Part shown: piece after piece, positions 1 through 13,337 of the stretch
How the letters are laid out: each line of letters begins with the position of its first letter
Numbering within the stretch: the stretch's first letter is position 1
DNA from: Hypomesus transpacificus
Taxonomy: Eukaryota > Chordata > Actinopteri > Osmeriformes > Osmeridae
Length of the DNA: 64,000 nucleotides
Direction: 5' to 3'
Assembly (NCBI RefSeq): GCF_021917145.1
Contig: NC_061077.1
Span: forward strand, 9,598,083 to 9,662,082
Notes under the pieces: model-generated
Database searches by the model: none
The model's input: the letters and a program-made list of their open reading frames with translations, nothing else
What the model was told of the DNA's origin: nothing
Translations under genes and position numbers: made by a program

Positions 1-823
1 GATAGTCGCTTAACACCCCGAATTATCCCAAGTGTCCTTTCCTCAGGCAGCAAAGCCATCTGTTTGACCCCACTATTTAAAGTAGGTCATTTAATTTAAG
101 CAGCAGAGAAAAAACTGAAGGACCTCACGCTTTTGCCGCAGTCAAACAATCTAGTTAAAGGCTCATCACTTTCACCACTCTATCATCTCACCTCTGTATC
201 GTTGAAGACAAAAGTAGCAAAAACCTTTAGGAATGCAAAACAGTGTTATTCACCGAATGGAGGAAATCTTTACCTATTGAGGGTATTTTGGTGGTAGTTT
301 GACTGTGTGTGCGGGGTAGAATTCCCAGGGAGGATGGGCCAGTTAAATCACCAGCTAACAGGCGCTCCTCACCACGGGCACAACCATCTGCTGGATCCCC
401 ACTGAAAATGGGTCACCTAAATGATGAGGGCCTGAGTACACTACAGCGTACATGGCAAGTTCATGTGGTGTCAGTCATGCTGTCTTCTCACCATGTCCTC
501 CCCAGGAACCCTGCGGTAATAAAGGTGCTCCCAGGGTGACTACTGTATGTGTGTACGATCACATGAAGCTGCCCATTGGCACTTTTTCCTTTAAGGACTG
601 TTCTTCTGTTCAAAAACATGAACATTGAATACTTAAATGGGGAATTGCATATGATATATTATAATACAGTATGTTATCATATATTTCTCTATGCACATTA
701 TATTGTGCATGGAACAACTGTAAATGGATAGAGGCAGACTGACCGGATTCTGGAAATATTGATGTGATATGTTAAATGTTACTACAAACATGGAAGGAGC
801 ATTACCTGTCCTTTGTATTACAG
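1..823 (+). other. CFAP74 intron, 3' part
   Basis: Sequence before the first exon seen. It ends in a usable acceptor (TGTATTACAG) at 814-823. I see no upstream CFAP74 exon here; short ORFs at 309-539 and 633-980 have no family resemblance. Confidence 0.55.
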
Positions 824-3800
824 AGCTAGCACAGCTCTTCGACTGACGTTTGAGGTGTGTCCAGCGCTGAGGAACCACATGGAGATCCTGCCTAAGACTG
901 GCTACATACAGGCAGGGGCCAGCTTTAATGCACAGCTCAAGTTCATACCCAGGTAAGTACGCTAAGGGCATAATGATCATAGATTAATATATTATTAGTC
1001 TACTATCTTGTGTACATTTTGCACAGCCTTAATGTCTTAGCCTTAATGTCAGAAAATTAAAGCAAGTGCCAGTACTGTATCCCAAAATGTTGGCTTTTAT
1101 TATTATTTTTACCTCCGTTATTATCTTCACAATTTGACCACAGTGCAGATTGCAGATCAACACAGATAATGGAGTCTCGTTAAGTCTTCTGATAATGAAT
1201 TTTAATGGTAATTTTAGGACGGTGAGTCTATTTTTAGGATGGCGAGGCTTAGTTGCACTGCAGTTTGAATGCCAGGGGACTGGGTAGCAGACCTCCAGAG
1301 CAGCTCTTAGAGGCCTTCAGGATCTACAATGTATGGGGGCGGGGGCACTAGTTCTCCCGGGCGGAGGCGCAAGTTCTCCCGCCCACCTCTTTAGTTTTTT
1401 TTACCAGAGTTTAGCTGCCTGCCTGATAGCTAAGAAGATTTAAGGTCTGACGATGGCAGTAGTAAAGTATTTTTCTTCTTTACTTGACAAAAGTGAATGG
1501 TACGATGGCACGGCCCGGGTGCTGGAGAGGAAGAGAGGGAGCCGCGGTAATCTGACTTAGTGAATCAGAGAGAGCTTTAAAACCAGGATTAAAGGATAGC
1601 ATTACTGCTACGGTGCTGCAGCATACACCACCATTCTCACTCCTCTCTCTCTCTCTGCCCTCATCTCTTTATCTATCCACTGGTGAGCAGACCTGCTTAC
1701 AGTATGCAGTGAGCTATCGGCCCAAGTGCTGCTTATGTAATGACGGACACTGGCCCAATGTTTTCTGCTCTATTTTACTATGCTGCTGTTCTCAACCAAT
1801 GTAGGCTCCCAGAAATCCCCCATAAACATCCCTTCTGAAATGCAAAAAACGAAATGTTAATCACATGATCTTAATAAAATAATATGCCCTGGTTGACAAA
1901 TGTGCCTGCCAAGCAAAATCCATCAGCAACAAACATATGTTGTTTTTCTACTATTTCTTCCCTTTATTTTGTCAAAGTTTAATTCTTTTTTGGGGGGGGC
2001 TGGGTTTGATTTTATTTTGAGTTTCTGAACAGTGTGCCATCTAAACTAGAGCTAGTCCTACCAGTGCTATGAGGCACTCTGGTTAGTTGCAGTATTGTAG
2101 CATGCCTTCTTACCACGCACACACAGGCAAACCAGATGTATCCCTACGATGAGTCACCTCTTGCATTCTTCAGAATGGTGTTTATTTTCATCCTCCATCT
2201 CCTACATACCTTGTTCACAGAGTGTGGATGCACATTCCTGGAAATGTGTCGATGTTAACCAGCTTCCTGCCCCAGAGGTTATGCTCCTCTACAGCTCCAC
2301 CCCCCCCCTTACCCCTTCCCCCTGTCCCCGTCTCTGTCATTAACCTTTCTCTGTCAAGAGTCTCTCACTCTCCATTTACTTGACTCATTAACATACATAT
2401 GCCAAGCCATTGTCAAACTGTGTAAATATATTGAAATGCCTCCCTCTCAAGGACAGGGGTGATGTGGCTGTTGAGATACCTAAACGGTTTATGTGTAATC
2501 TACTGTATAGAGTCGGAAACGTGGCTCACTCTTCTGGCCATCACAGGCTGATAAAAGGGAGATTACAGTGGTGATTTAGTGCTGATTTACTACAGATTAT
2601 TGTGTACAGCAGCCCTGCTCTCTTCCCACATGCAGTACATCCAGCACCTTTAAACCCACATCTGTAGATGCTGGTGTATACACATACAGTAGGAAAACGA
2701 CTCATCAAGACTATCTTGGGGACAATTTTAGGATGTTTTTCCTTCTTTTCCTCTTTTTGCTGAGGAATTTCTTAAACCTCTTAATCCGTTTTAGAATCCT
2801 TTTTTAGAATCACTGTTTTAATGTGGAAATGAAAGCCAAGACCCAGTCTATATTGAGATGTGTTTTTAGGTTGGGGGGGGGGGTGTTCCTCCCAATTCAT
2901 AATTATAGGTGGTAAGTAATTCTTAGACTACATTTATGGGAATGAAAACCAAAATCTTTTTTTCCCACTTAACAAGTTTGAAATCAAATGTCAGGAACAT
3001 CCCCTAATTCCCCCCCCCCCCCCCCCCCAAAATGTAACACTGAAATTGAGAACATTAGTGTATTTGCTGCCCATTGTCAGACAGGATTTCAAAATGGTTC
3101 TGTTGGGTTACGTTTGGTGGAGACAATAGATCAGCTTACTAGACAGCGAGGGGCATGAGGCAAGACCATGGGATGCCTACCAACTTGAAACCTCATCCAT
3201 CCACAGATTTTTTCCCAGCATATGGGCTCTGCGACAACCCGCCAAGCTTTTCCACTCTGCTCTGCCAAGCTAATTCAAGAGTGACTCTCCAGCCGAGATT
3301 CTATTAGCAGTCAAAACAAGATTGCTTCCTTAAATACAATCTCTGCAGTGATTGGTTAAGCTATCATGTGGCTATACTACTCTAAATTAGCCCAGTCAGG
3401 CTTCAATGTCGACCTGTGCCCAGTGTGACGTGCCTGCCCCTCTAAGTTTGGTCATTAGTGGCAAACAGTGGAGCTTTTAGGCAAGCAACATTTCTGTACC
3501 TTGAGGGGAATGGAAATTACAGCACAAACCATTTAGTGAATCTATCAGAGATTTTTTTTTATGCAGGCGTCTATGACAGGGCTTTGATGGCATTTAGAAA
3601 ACCCCCTGACATCTCGAAAGCCCTTCTAAAGGTCTTTAAAGCCACTGACAATCAACACATTAGCTACATGCCTTCCACCAGCTTAACTCTTAAACACAAT
3701 ACGAATTTTAAGTCAGATAGAGAGAGAAAGACAGAGAAAAGAGATGTATATACAGGCAGAGAGAAGGAGAAAGAAATGGAGAGGGAAAGAGTTCTATAAA

Positions 3801-6800
3801 TATTGTGTGATAGAAACATGCATGCAAAGTGTGAGATGCCAAAATGGAGGGAAATAACAGAGGATCGTAATTGCTTTGCACTCAGGACCTACTGTAAGCT
3901 GACATCTGACCAATGTTTTCATGCTGATCGACTATAATGTATCTTAGAGAGGGGGTGAGACATAGATATATCAGACCTCACGAGTGCAGCTCTCCATACC
4001 CGGGGATGGATGGCTAATGGTTTACATAAGCTTGTGCATGACAACCAAACCTCTTTGAGTTGTTTTAACTCCCAACATCACCATGGCTACAGCCTACAGT
4101 AGTGTGGAGGCGCACTCTCTTGCCTTCCCTGGTGATCCTACCAATGTAGCAGGGGGAGGTGATTCTTCCTTCACAGTGAAGCACAGGAGGTTTGACTGGG
4201 TTCTGTCTCTGTGTGATGCTTTTCCCATGTGTTTGTGTTAACGGGACTCTGAACTGCCATCTTTGATGGCTTCTACCTAATCTACTACTCTCATCTCCCC
4301 TGATGTCTCCCTAGACGGTCCTTGTCCGAGGATGCCAAGAGGTTTTTTGACAGTCAAACAAGTGTTCTGGAAGTCCCATTGGCGCTAAATGTGGCAGATC
4401 AGGTTTGTACAGCACTGTGTACGTTCTAGTCTACCTACAGTATGCAGTATCATACTATTTGTCCCCTCTTTGGAATCCACAAGGATGTGTTGGATGTTGT
4501 TCTTCACTGTTTAGTATCCTGAAAGGTCAGAGTAAGAAGCTTTGAAAGTTCTAACTCATTTAAATGGTGGAGAGCTAAATTTATCTCCCACCCGGAGGTC
4601 CGGCATTTCTATGAGCACTAATGAACCAAGCGTAAAGGTTATTGCAAATAGCCTAACTGAAAAAGTCCCCATAATGTATAGAATACTTGTATATTATCTA
4701 GTTTTCGCTTATTATATAAAAACTCACTCAAATGGATAGTGAAGTATTTCTACATCCAATCAGTTCTATAGTGAAAGGAGTCCATTCTGGATGTATTCAT
4801 GAGGAGAATGTCGTCCGCTCGAAGCAACATTGTTGTCACTGACACAGATTCATGTTTCTCTAGGGACCTCTTGAATACCCTATGACAAAAACCTACCTAT
4901 GTATTGATGTTTAAAAGTTTGAAAAGGAAAATAATGAGCTAAAAAGTTTCATCAGATTGCAGTTACCCAAGTGAAATATTATGAAAATACATCTTGGATG
5001 ATCTGAACACGCATCAGTCATCATGACTCATCAACAGAGACTTAACTGGACAGACTGGTCTGTAAATCCTTCAAACTGGGTGGCAGTCCCACTGTCTTAC
5101 CCTTACCCACCAACCTCACCTCCACATTTACCACCACCACCGACAAAATTAAAATCCCAATATCTGCTCAGGCAGGGAGAGGAGAGGATTTGGACCAAGT
5201 TGATATCTGACCGAGCCCAAAGCAGGGCCAGGATGCTCCTGTGGAGCACTAAAGCTGTTGCCCCCAGTTTTAAGCCCAGTACTCTTGGCGCTCTCCCATC
5301 CCAACACACATACACACACTCCAGATAGGCCACGCGTCAGTGCAATGAGTAAACAAGGTCATCTGCCGCACCCATACACAGCTCTGGAGGACGTTGGAAG
5401 ACAAAGCAGTAGGCTTGTGGCTCCATTCCAAACCAGGTCAGACTACCTATTGATGTGAACACAATGTGCAGAAATGTGGTTTCAAGTAGTCAAACACTGG
5501 TATTTTACCTGATGCCCGTCTTCACATATGAAACACATGTATCTAAACGGCTGTATATATTGAAGCGAGTGACTACCTCTTACTCCTCCTCTGCTCAGGT
5601 GAGGCCTGTTCCTTTCACAGTCCATGCGGTTGTCACGTCCTCTGACCTGCAGTTTGACCAGACAGAGGTGGACTTTGGCCACTGCTCCATCTACGAGTCT
5701 GTCAAGACCAGCGTGCGCCTCACCAACCTCTCCCTCCTGCCCCAAGAATTTGGCTTCCTAGAAATACCTAAGGTGCCACATAAATGCACTTGGGTGAATT
5801 GGTCTTGGGTGAAATGCACTAATATTACCTCTTAGCTTTGCAAATGATGTAAAATACTCAAACTACTTTTTTCTAATTACGGATATGCTTTAGATCGGTG
5901 GGTCAAACACCAAAAGTTCCTACTAGCTAGATAATGTCCATCTCAGTAGTTTAGTAGGGCAGGTAAAAGCATAGGCCCAAATCCCTGCAGTAATGATCCT
6001 GATGCTTCCACCTATCCAGTGTTTTCAGATGTGGTTGGTAGGGCTGACACTTTTAGACAATGAGATAATCCTGGTTTTGTTCTGCCCGAGTTCCGCTCAT
6101 GCTCTCTAGTGAAGCGAACCCTGCCTGGATGACTACTGAATATATAATCTCAGTTTTTGTCCAGGTAAAAGATTGTACTGAAACATAGTTTTGTCATCCT
6201 AGTTCATAGAGGTCCAGCCCAACGAGGGATTCGGCACTCTCCTCCCACTCGAAACCCTGGAGATCGATCTGATATTCAGTGCAAAAAAGGCTGAAGAGTA
6301 CAGCTTTCAGCTCACCTGCAAATCTGGAATTCATAGGTAACAAAGTTCTGTATTTTACGCATCCCGTAGCCTTAGCCTATGGGGGCTGCATTAGGACAAT
6401 CATCCATTGCAATTCTCCCAGGGACTTCCCCATACTGTGCCGTGCTGTGGGGGTCCACCCTCTGTTGGAGCTGTCCCACTCTCTGGTCCACTTTGGGGCC
6501 ACGGCGATCGGGGACAACTCCACAGCCGTGCTCCATGTAGTCAACTCCCACACCAGCCGCAACGAGTTCAGCCACGCGGTGCCTCGCGTGGGCGGGGGGC
6601 CTGTAGCGCCCGTGGGGCCCCGGCTGTTCAGCTTCGCCCTGCCTGAGAACTCGGAGATCATCCTGACACCCACAGCAGGTCGGGTGCTGCCTGGACAGGT
6701 AGTGGACTGACGTTGTCTGGGACATTGTTGGAGCTCTATGATAAGATTCTAAGTCTTCTTCTGATACTTTGATATTTGCCTTCTCTGCATTATAACGCAA

Positions 6801-9800
6801 GAGCGGTCCAAAATGACCTCCCACCAGCCAAACACAAACGTAAAAAAAACAAGTGCAGTGTGAAGTATATTCCACGTCTCGTCTTTCCTATTCAGACTGT
6901 TGTACTGATGCTGCTGTCATTATGCACCTCCCCCCAGAGGTGTTTGGTGCAGGTGACGTTCAGGCCCAGGCTGGGAGAGCACGAGGTCAGGGAGGAGGCA
7001 GTGCGCCTGCTGTGTCGCTCCGAGGAGCTGCGTCTGCAGGACATGGAGAGGCACCGGGGTGTGGAGGCAGAGGGGGGCAAACGCAGCGAGCAGGAGGGGC
7101 CTGTAAGTGGTCGCTTTCCATATGGAAAACGCTATTCGGCGACACTGTTTTACGTGGTAAAAGAGTCCACGTCTGTGTTTTTTTTCTAAGTGTAAAAAGG
7201 AGCCAACCACGGACCCCAAAAAATGTAAGAAGGTTCCTCCAGCCCGTCCCCAGGGGAAGCAGGCTCTGAAGGAGAAGAACAGCAAAGTGTCCATCAGCCC
7301 AAAGAATGACAGCCCGTTTCAACCTCCTAATCCAGCAGACATCCAGCCCGGGTAGGGATCACTCTTTTGACAGACAGACATACGCAGCCTGCTAGTGAAA
7401 GATTTAGATTCAGCTTCCCACTGACCACACTGTCAATCCTCTTTTTGTTTGGCTCTTCTGGATGAACACATGTTATACTCTAGCTAATCCACTGTAGTAA
7501 ATACTTTGATTATCTTAATCATTTTTTTTCTTTCAGGCAGAATATACTGATTTATTGTTTCATGTGTGACATGGATTAGATGTGACTTCAAAACAGTATA
7601 CAAATGTTGAGCATATCGAAACAATTTTACACAGGAAAATGTTATGCATATACAATTGTTCAGAGTTGTTAAATATGAATGCTTCCCATTAAAATTAATA
7701 TTTTAATTTAAATATTTTAATTATTTTAAAGGTTTTTCTGTGTAAAAATGTGAGCTAAAATAGGAACCTCAAGTTGATTGCAAGAAACAGCATTGAAATA
7801 CAAATTAAATTATTAAACTTAGTCACGGCTTGCACATCCATTAGCCTCCCACCTTGTTCTGAAGTGATTTCATCAATACGTCGAATGATTTGTACTATTA
7901 CTAACATGACTGTAGTTTATATAGAACATTTCTGAAAGACTTATATAACGTGAGAAGTGGAGCACATAAACAAGACCAAACATTCCATTACTATCAAAGA
8001 TTTGCACAGTCTAGGATTCTTTTGGAACGGACTAGATAGTGAATTTGTTTGTTCCCAGGTCAGTCGAGTATGCGGCAGGAAAGGCCTCTTTAGTGCACTC
8101 GTTTTCCCAGCGCTACAGCCGCTACATCATTCCCTGCTTCGTGTCGGAGGGAGACTCTCCCCAGGGTGAGCCCCACACGGGTCCAGCCTACAGGTACACA
8201 CACAGACCCACAGAGACCATCCCTACTGGTGTCCTGACACTGCTGTGCGTGTGAACATTGTCACTCACATGGATTACAGTACATCTATAGACATGTGGTG
8301 TGGGTGTTTGTGGGTGAGGGGTAATCTTTGATTTCCAATCATCAGAAATCCCTAGAGATTGTTTGTTTGATGTAATGAAATGAAAATGTTAAGCTGTAGA
8401 CTCGTTACTATAGAGATGCCGATTCTTATGAAAATGCTAACCCTAACACGTTAGTCATTACTGTACAACGTGCTACATATTTTCATTTGAAGCATATTCT
8501 TTATGTCCTAAAAAAGTTGACTATAGTGTGGAGGAAGGGATGATTGTATCTGCACGAGTGTTTTTTCATGAGATGTACCTTCTCCTCTCCAGCCCCCTCA
8601 ATACACTCTACCTCGAGCTACTTTGCCCAGCTGTACGGCCCCCTCTAGTGGTGACATTATGTAATGACCAGACCACCATTGACTTCAAACAGGTTGCCGT
8701 GGGTCAGTCATTCTAAATGTTTACTGGCATTTAGATGTTTATGGATTGTGTATATTTCCAGAATCAATTGATGGTTTTTTTTCTTCCCTTGTTAGGTCAG
8801 AAAGTGGTCAAACAGATTACCATTCAGAATATCTCTCATGAATCTTTGGATGTATCCTTCTGTTCATAATACACACACAGATACTGCTGACCCAGACTCA
8901 GGCACAGGCCCCTAATTAATATCAACATTTTTCTTTCAAGCTTGCTGAGCACAATGCACTACAAAATGCGCTATAAAATCTCCACTTACTTAACCCACTA
9001 TATACAACAGTTCAGGGACGCAAGTTTGATATCAGCTTTGGCAGGGACATCAATATTATATAAATTCTCTATCATTTGAGCGCAAATATTGTTTTTTGAG
9101 CTTCATGTAATATTGTTTTTACGTTTTAGTCAAAATTTGATGATCGGTAGGCTTATCATTTAGAAACTTTCTTTCGTTTTGTAAAGTTTTCTTAGCCGAC
9201 CTCAATTCTGACTTGTGCCGAGTCCGACACCTGGACTTTTGTGTGCATGCTGCAGTGGCTATTTGGCAATCTCAGAAGAACACGCTGACATGGAATTCTG
9301 CGGGCCTCTGGGATTATCAATCTAAATTAATGCACTGACTAATAAAGTAAATTGTTAAAACTCAAACTTTTGATTTTACTGAGGCACAGCAGAATTATAC
9401 TGGGGCATGTGCCCCAGTAAAAAGGGTCTAACAACGCCACTGCCCAGACTGATTAATATATACGTCCTTATCATGCTAGTGCACCAGCTCACACATAAAT
9501 TCCACAGTCCATGCAGTCTAGAGCATATGGCAGGAGGTCTTTGTATTACCTTGACCTTAAACCTGTGTTAAGCTGAGCTCCTCAGTGCTGGACCTGAGCG
9601 GACCCTTCTCCCTGCTGAACGCTCTCAGGCGGCTGGGACCTGGAGGCACACACATCCTAGTCCTGGCCTTTACTCCTGCCCTGGGGAAAAAGGTAGGATG
9701 ACATTTCTGGATGGAAGATGAATATTGGAAACCACCTAAGCAGAAAAAGGATCTGATGAGTCCTAACTCGCAGCTTGAAGATGACGTGGGCTTGTTTGTG

Positions 9801-12000
9801 TGAATGGTGTGGCCACTCCCTTCACAGTACCGCGAGGTTATGGAGATCCTCACCCACAGGATGACCATGGAGTTGAGGCTATGTGGGGAGGGAATTGTGC
9901 CTGTTATCACCTGCTCCCACCAAGAAAGCCTCATCAACTTTGGCTATGTGCTGGAGAAGGAAAGTGCCACTTACAGCTTCAAGGTATGCAGATAGGGGCC
10001 AACAGACACATTCACCCATATTCATTCAACTTCTCCTTCTAGTTCGATCAGTATTTCCCTGTAACCAAGTCCAACAGCTTCTTCTGATTCATTGCCATGA
10101 TTGGGGAAGTCACTGTAACAAGAGGTATCATTAGGATGTGGGTGTGATATTGAGTTGTGATATATCCATCTGTTCAGCTCCAGAACACCTCGTCCCTGGA
10201 TGTGCGCTTCTCAGTGCTGCTGGACAGCCAGGCCCTGCGGAGGTCAGACTCGCTTCCTGCCCTCATCAGCCCCAGTCCAGAGGGAAACACACAGCCTACT
10301 GTGGGTAAGACCTGCGCTTGAACCCACCAATGTGCCAGGAGAACTTCTCATCTGCTTCTCCTCATAGTCTGACTGTATCTTATCTGACTGAACAGGCACC
10401 CAGAACTTCAGTGGTCTAAGTGTGTTCAGCGTGACGCCCATAGAGGGCAGCATAGCCCCAGGGAACAGCCGGGACATCACAGTCACCTTTTTGCCCGACC
10501 ATGAGAGCCTCCACTATTCAGACAGACTGAGAGTACAGCTCATAAACAAGGTCAGAAGACAATAATACATTGCTGTATTTTGTAATGTTAGGGTTAGATT
10601 TAGGATTAGGGGTTAGGGAAAACAGGGTTAGGGTTAGTGATCTTCAGGGATAGAGTTAAACACAGCACGAGTCTGGTATAATTTCACTGCAACTCTGCAA
10701 TGAGAAATAGGAAATTACTACTCATTATTATGGCAGCAGAAAAACTGTATTTCACACTACGACTTAGTAAACTTGCAATGAATCTGCGGTTCATGTGTGC
10801 TGAACCGTGGGAGTGGGGGGAGGGTGGGGGGTCTGTCAACTAGGGTCTGTTACTTCATTAACACTCAGCATCCTGCACTAAAACTTTGCATCTCAGCATA
10901 CAGTCTGTGCTATTGAGCTGAGGGGTGCTGCACGCGCTCACACCATGTACCTGTGTGGAGGAGACCCACTGACCGTACCCATTGATGCCCTGCTTCCTGT
11001 ACCGTCCTCGGGCAACTCAGAACTTAAAGGTAGCCTTTCTGCCCCTCCATGTCTTATGTTTATCACTCTCTCTCTCTCTCTGTCTGAATGTCCTCTATAT
11101 ATATCTCATGTCATGTCATATTATCTCTGTAATAATGACCCAATTCTGGGTAATAATCAGTGTAATGTTCCTGTCTCTTCCTGTGGAGCAGACTCAGAGA
11201 GCCCTCCCCTGCCTGTGCTGCTGACTCTCAGAGGGGGCTGTAAGAAAGGGGCCATGATCCCTGCCGTCAGAGAACTGGAGGTGGGCTGCATACGCACCCT
11301 GCAGCCTGTGGCCAAGAAGGTGCTTACACTCACATACATCAACCTTGGTTACTGTCAATACCCATGCCTATGGTATGCCGTTATCCCCTAATAAGTCAAG
11401 TTTCTAGTAAATTCCTACACTTAATGTGATTCAGCACTCATACCGGCCCTGAATAGACTGTTCTTTTCTGGTGTGATCTGCAACTTCAGAATGTAGACTT
11501 CAGCTGGGACAGCCTGCCCACCCTACAGCAGAAGGGGTTCAGTGTGGAGCCTAGCAAAGGGACTGTGGATGCCGGCAACAGACGCACCATCACAGCAACT
11601 TGGACACCGCCTAGTGGGCTCCAGGTAGGACTGCAGTACACTCGCTCTGAACACCTATGTTGCTGGGTCAATTAATATAATCTCATTTCACCCACTGAAT
11701 AGAAGTTATTTGAATTAGATTTCCATTTCTCTGCAATGGTGGATTGAATAGAATAATTTCCAGTGAGGTCTTTAAGATACCGCTTTATGGTTCTATCTCC
11801 GTCCCCCTTTATGAGTGCCCTCCATAATTGTCAACGTATGTATAGTTAATACATAAGATATTGATAAGATACTAATTGTGTGTGTGTGTTTTTAGCCCAA
11901 TGAAGTGGTGCAGGTGTGTGTTCCCCTCATCCTGAGAGGAGACGATACAGAGGTATACAATGTCACTTTGTTGGCCTTGGCCTCTGGTGCAAAAGACTAG
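824..12000 (+). CDS. CFAP74: CFAP74, C-terminal half (5' part outside the window)
   Basis: Cilia- and flagella-associated protein 74, a structural protein of motile-cilium axonemes linked to the central apparatus. Eighteen coding exons were read: 824-952, 4315-4402, 5599-5772, 6203-6336, 6422-6698, 6938-7102, 7191-7351, 8059-8193, 8593-8702, 8796-8851, 9573-9692, 9828-9983, 10178-10304, 10396-10550, 10897-11029, 11192-11319, 11490-11624 and 11896-12000 (TAG). All junctions are AG/GT and the reading phase holds throughout, giving 828 residues plus one base of a split codon. The protein shows serial beta-rich ASH/MSP-like Ig modules, for example QFDQTEVDFGHCSIYESVKT, HSLVHFGATAIGDNS, TTIDFKQVAVGQK and GFSVEPSKGTVDAGNRRTIT. 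Exon 7191-7351 encodes a lysine/proline-rich linker between modules. The donor at 8194 was preferred to the stronger-looking one at 8166 because only it keeps frame. The final exon is read through a possible donor at 11953 to the stop. The gene name rests on module type and GNB1 synteny. Confidence 0.88.
953..4314 (+). other. CFAP74 intron (3.4 kb)
   Basis: Large intron between the first two exons seen. It holds a CT-rich stretch near 1636-1660, a run of 19 C at 3010-3028 and a purine-rich GA stretch around 3715-3790. No coding exon or recognisable element was found. Confidence 0.6.
8899..9442. mobile_element. Non-autonomous hAT-like element in a CFAP74 intron
   Basis: A 544-bp insert flanked by perfect 8-bp direct repeats CCCAGACT (8891-8898 and 9443-9450), the target-site length of hAT transposons. 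The ends read CAGGCACAGGCC and, on the other strand, CAGTGGCGTTGTTAGACC. Only the first CAG and general composition agree, so the terminal repeats are weak or eroded. No transposase ORF is present. It sits between the exons ending at 8851 and starting at 9573. Confidence 0.6.
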
Positions 12001-13285
12001 CTTTCACTCAAAGATGGATGAAAAAATCGGGTTCAACTGATTAATACAGACACAGGGCATAAGGACAGAAAATTGTTGTTTTTTTTTTTTACTTCATCAT
12101 CCTTTGGTAGATTGAACAATTGTTTCAAATGATTGATGTTTGGAAAACTGGAGATTAATATAAGCTTTTTGTCTGATCCAACCTGGACGTTTCTGTCCTG
12201 CTGTATATATTTATCAATTCACATGTCATTTGAGATCCCTTCCAATTTGCCATGTCCTTGTCTTTTAATGTAAATGCAGACTTTGCATTTACATATTTCA
12301 AACCATGATTTAACATAAATGTACAACTTCTAAATGTTTTTTTAATTGAAGAGATTATATATAGTTGCAGCTGAGTTTTACGGAGCAACTTTATAGCAGA
12401 GCCCTACCCTGTTTCTGGTTTTCTCTTCAACACCAGTGTTGAACTTGATTCAGATTATCAACAAGCAAATGATTAGAAGCAGGTGTGCTAACTCTCCAGT
12501 AATAGGGATGTGTAGGCCGATGTGTAGAAGAATAATTGTTTTTTCACTATTACACTGGATTAAACCACTGCGGTTATATGGTCCTTTTAGCTAGGATAAT
12601 AATAATCTGTCAATAATAATAAAGAGTGCTTTGGTTCTTCACAATGGATATCAATGCTTCTGTCATTTAACTGCATTTTTCATTAAACCATTATAATTTA
12701 TACTATTTTACAGTATAGTAACAGTTATTTATGTTCCACAACTGAACATTGTACCACTTTAAACTCTGCATGGCACGACAAATTCACCTGCATGCTATGG
12801 AGACTGTTTATATTTCAGTGATCATATCATTTCACAGATAATCATTAATTCAATAAATATGTTTTCTTTTTTTATCAAACGGTTCACCGTTAAACCATAC
12901 ACATTTAAAACTGTAGAAATTGTAATAGAACTATTTAAACCACAGACTTTTATACACAGCAGCTATGAGTAATTCTGTGTGCCTACCAATAGGACCCGTT
13001 GTTTCATAGAGATACATGCGGTAAGCATTTATCAGAGATTGAAGCAGATTACACTAAATCAGATTACTGTATTCCAACCTGGCTATAAAAAGCAAGGTCG
13101 TTATGAGCTTAGCCTAATAATGTCACTCGCTTTATGAAATGCATTAGATCATATTATATGATATTTGTGTTGCCATCCTTTTTCTAATCTGATTTCTGGT
13201 CTGATCTCTACTAAGTCTGTGTGATAGTGCCAATTATAGTCACTGCTCTGCTGAGCTTGAGTATTACTTGTTTTTCATGGTAGGG

Positions 13286-13337
13286 TTGTGTGTGTGTGTG
13301 TGCGTGTGTGTGTGTGTGTGCGCGTGTGTGTGTGTGT
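13286..13337. repeat. TG/CG dinucleotide microsatellite
   Basis: About 52 bp of alternating TG interrupted by CG steps, in the CFAP74-GNB1 intergenic region. It is alternating purine-pyrimidine and so a possible Z-DNA former. Confidence 0.9.

Noticed and set aside
633..980. 115-codon minus-strand ORF
   Set aside because: Overlaps the complement of a CFAP74 exon and runs into AT-rich intron; no family resemblance.
6372..6875. 167-codon minus-strand ORF in GC-rich sequence
   Set aside because: Complement of the CFAP74 exon 6422-6698; no domain and no independent splice structure.
8166..8171. GTGAGC as the donor of the CFAP74 exon starting at 8059
   Set aside because: It fits the consensus but puts the next exon (8593) out of frame with an early stop. 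The GTACAC donor at 8194 keeps frame through the rest of the gene.
11953..11958. Splice donor after the CFAP74 segment ending at 11952
   Set aside because: No downstream exon fits. Reading on gives EVYNVTLLALASGAKD and a stop, which resembles the closing strand of an ASH-type module, so it is taken as the terminal exon.
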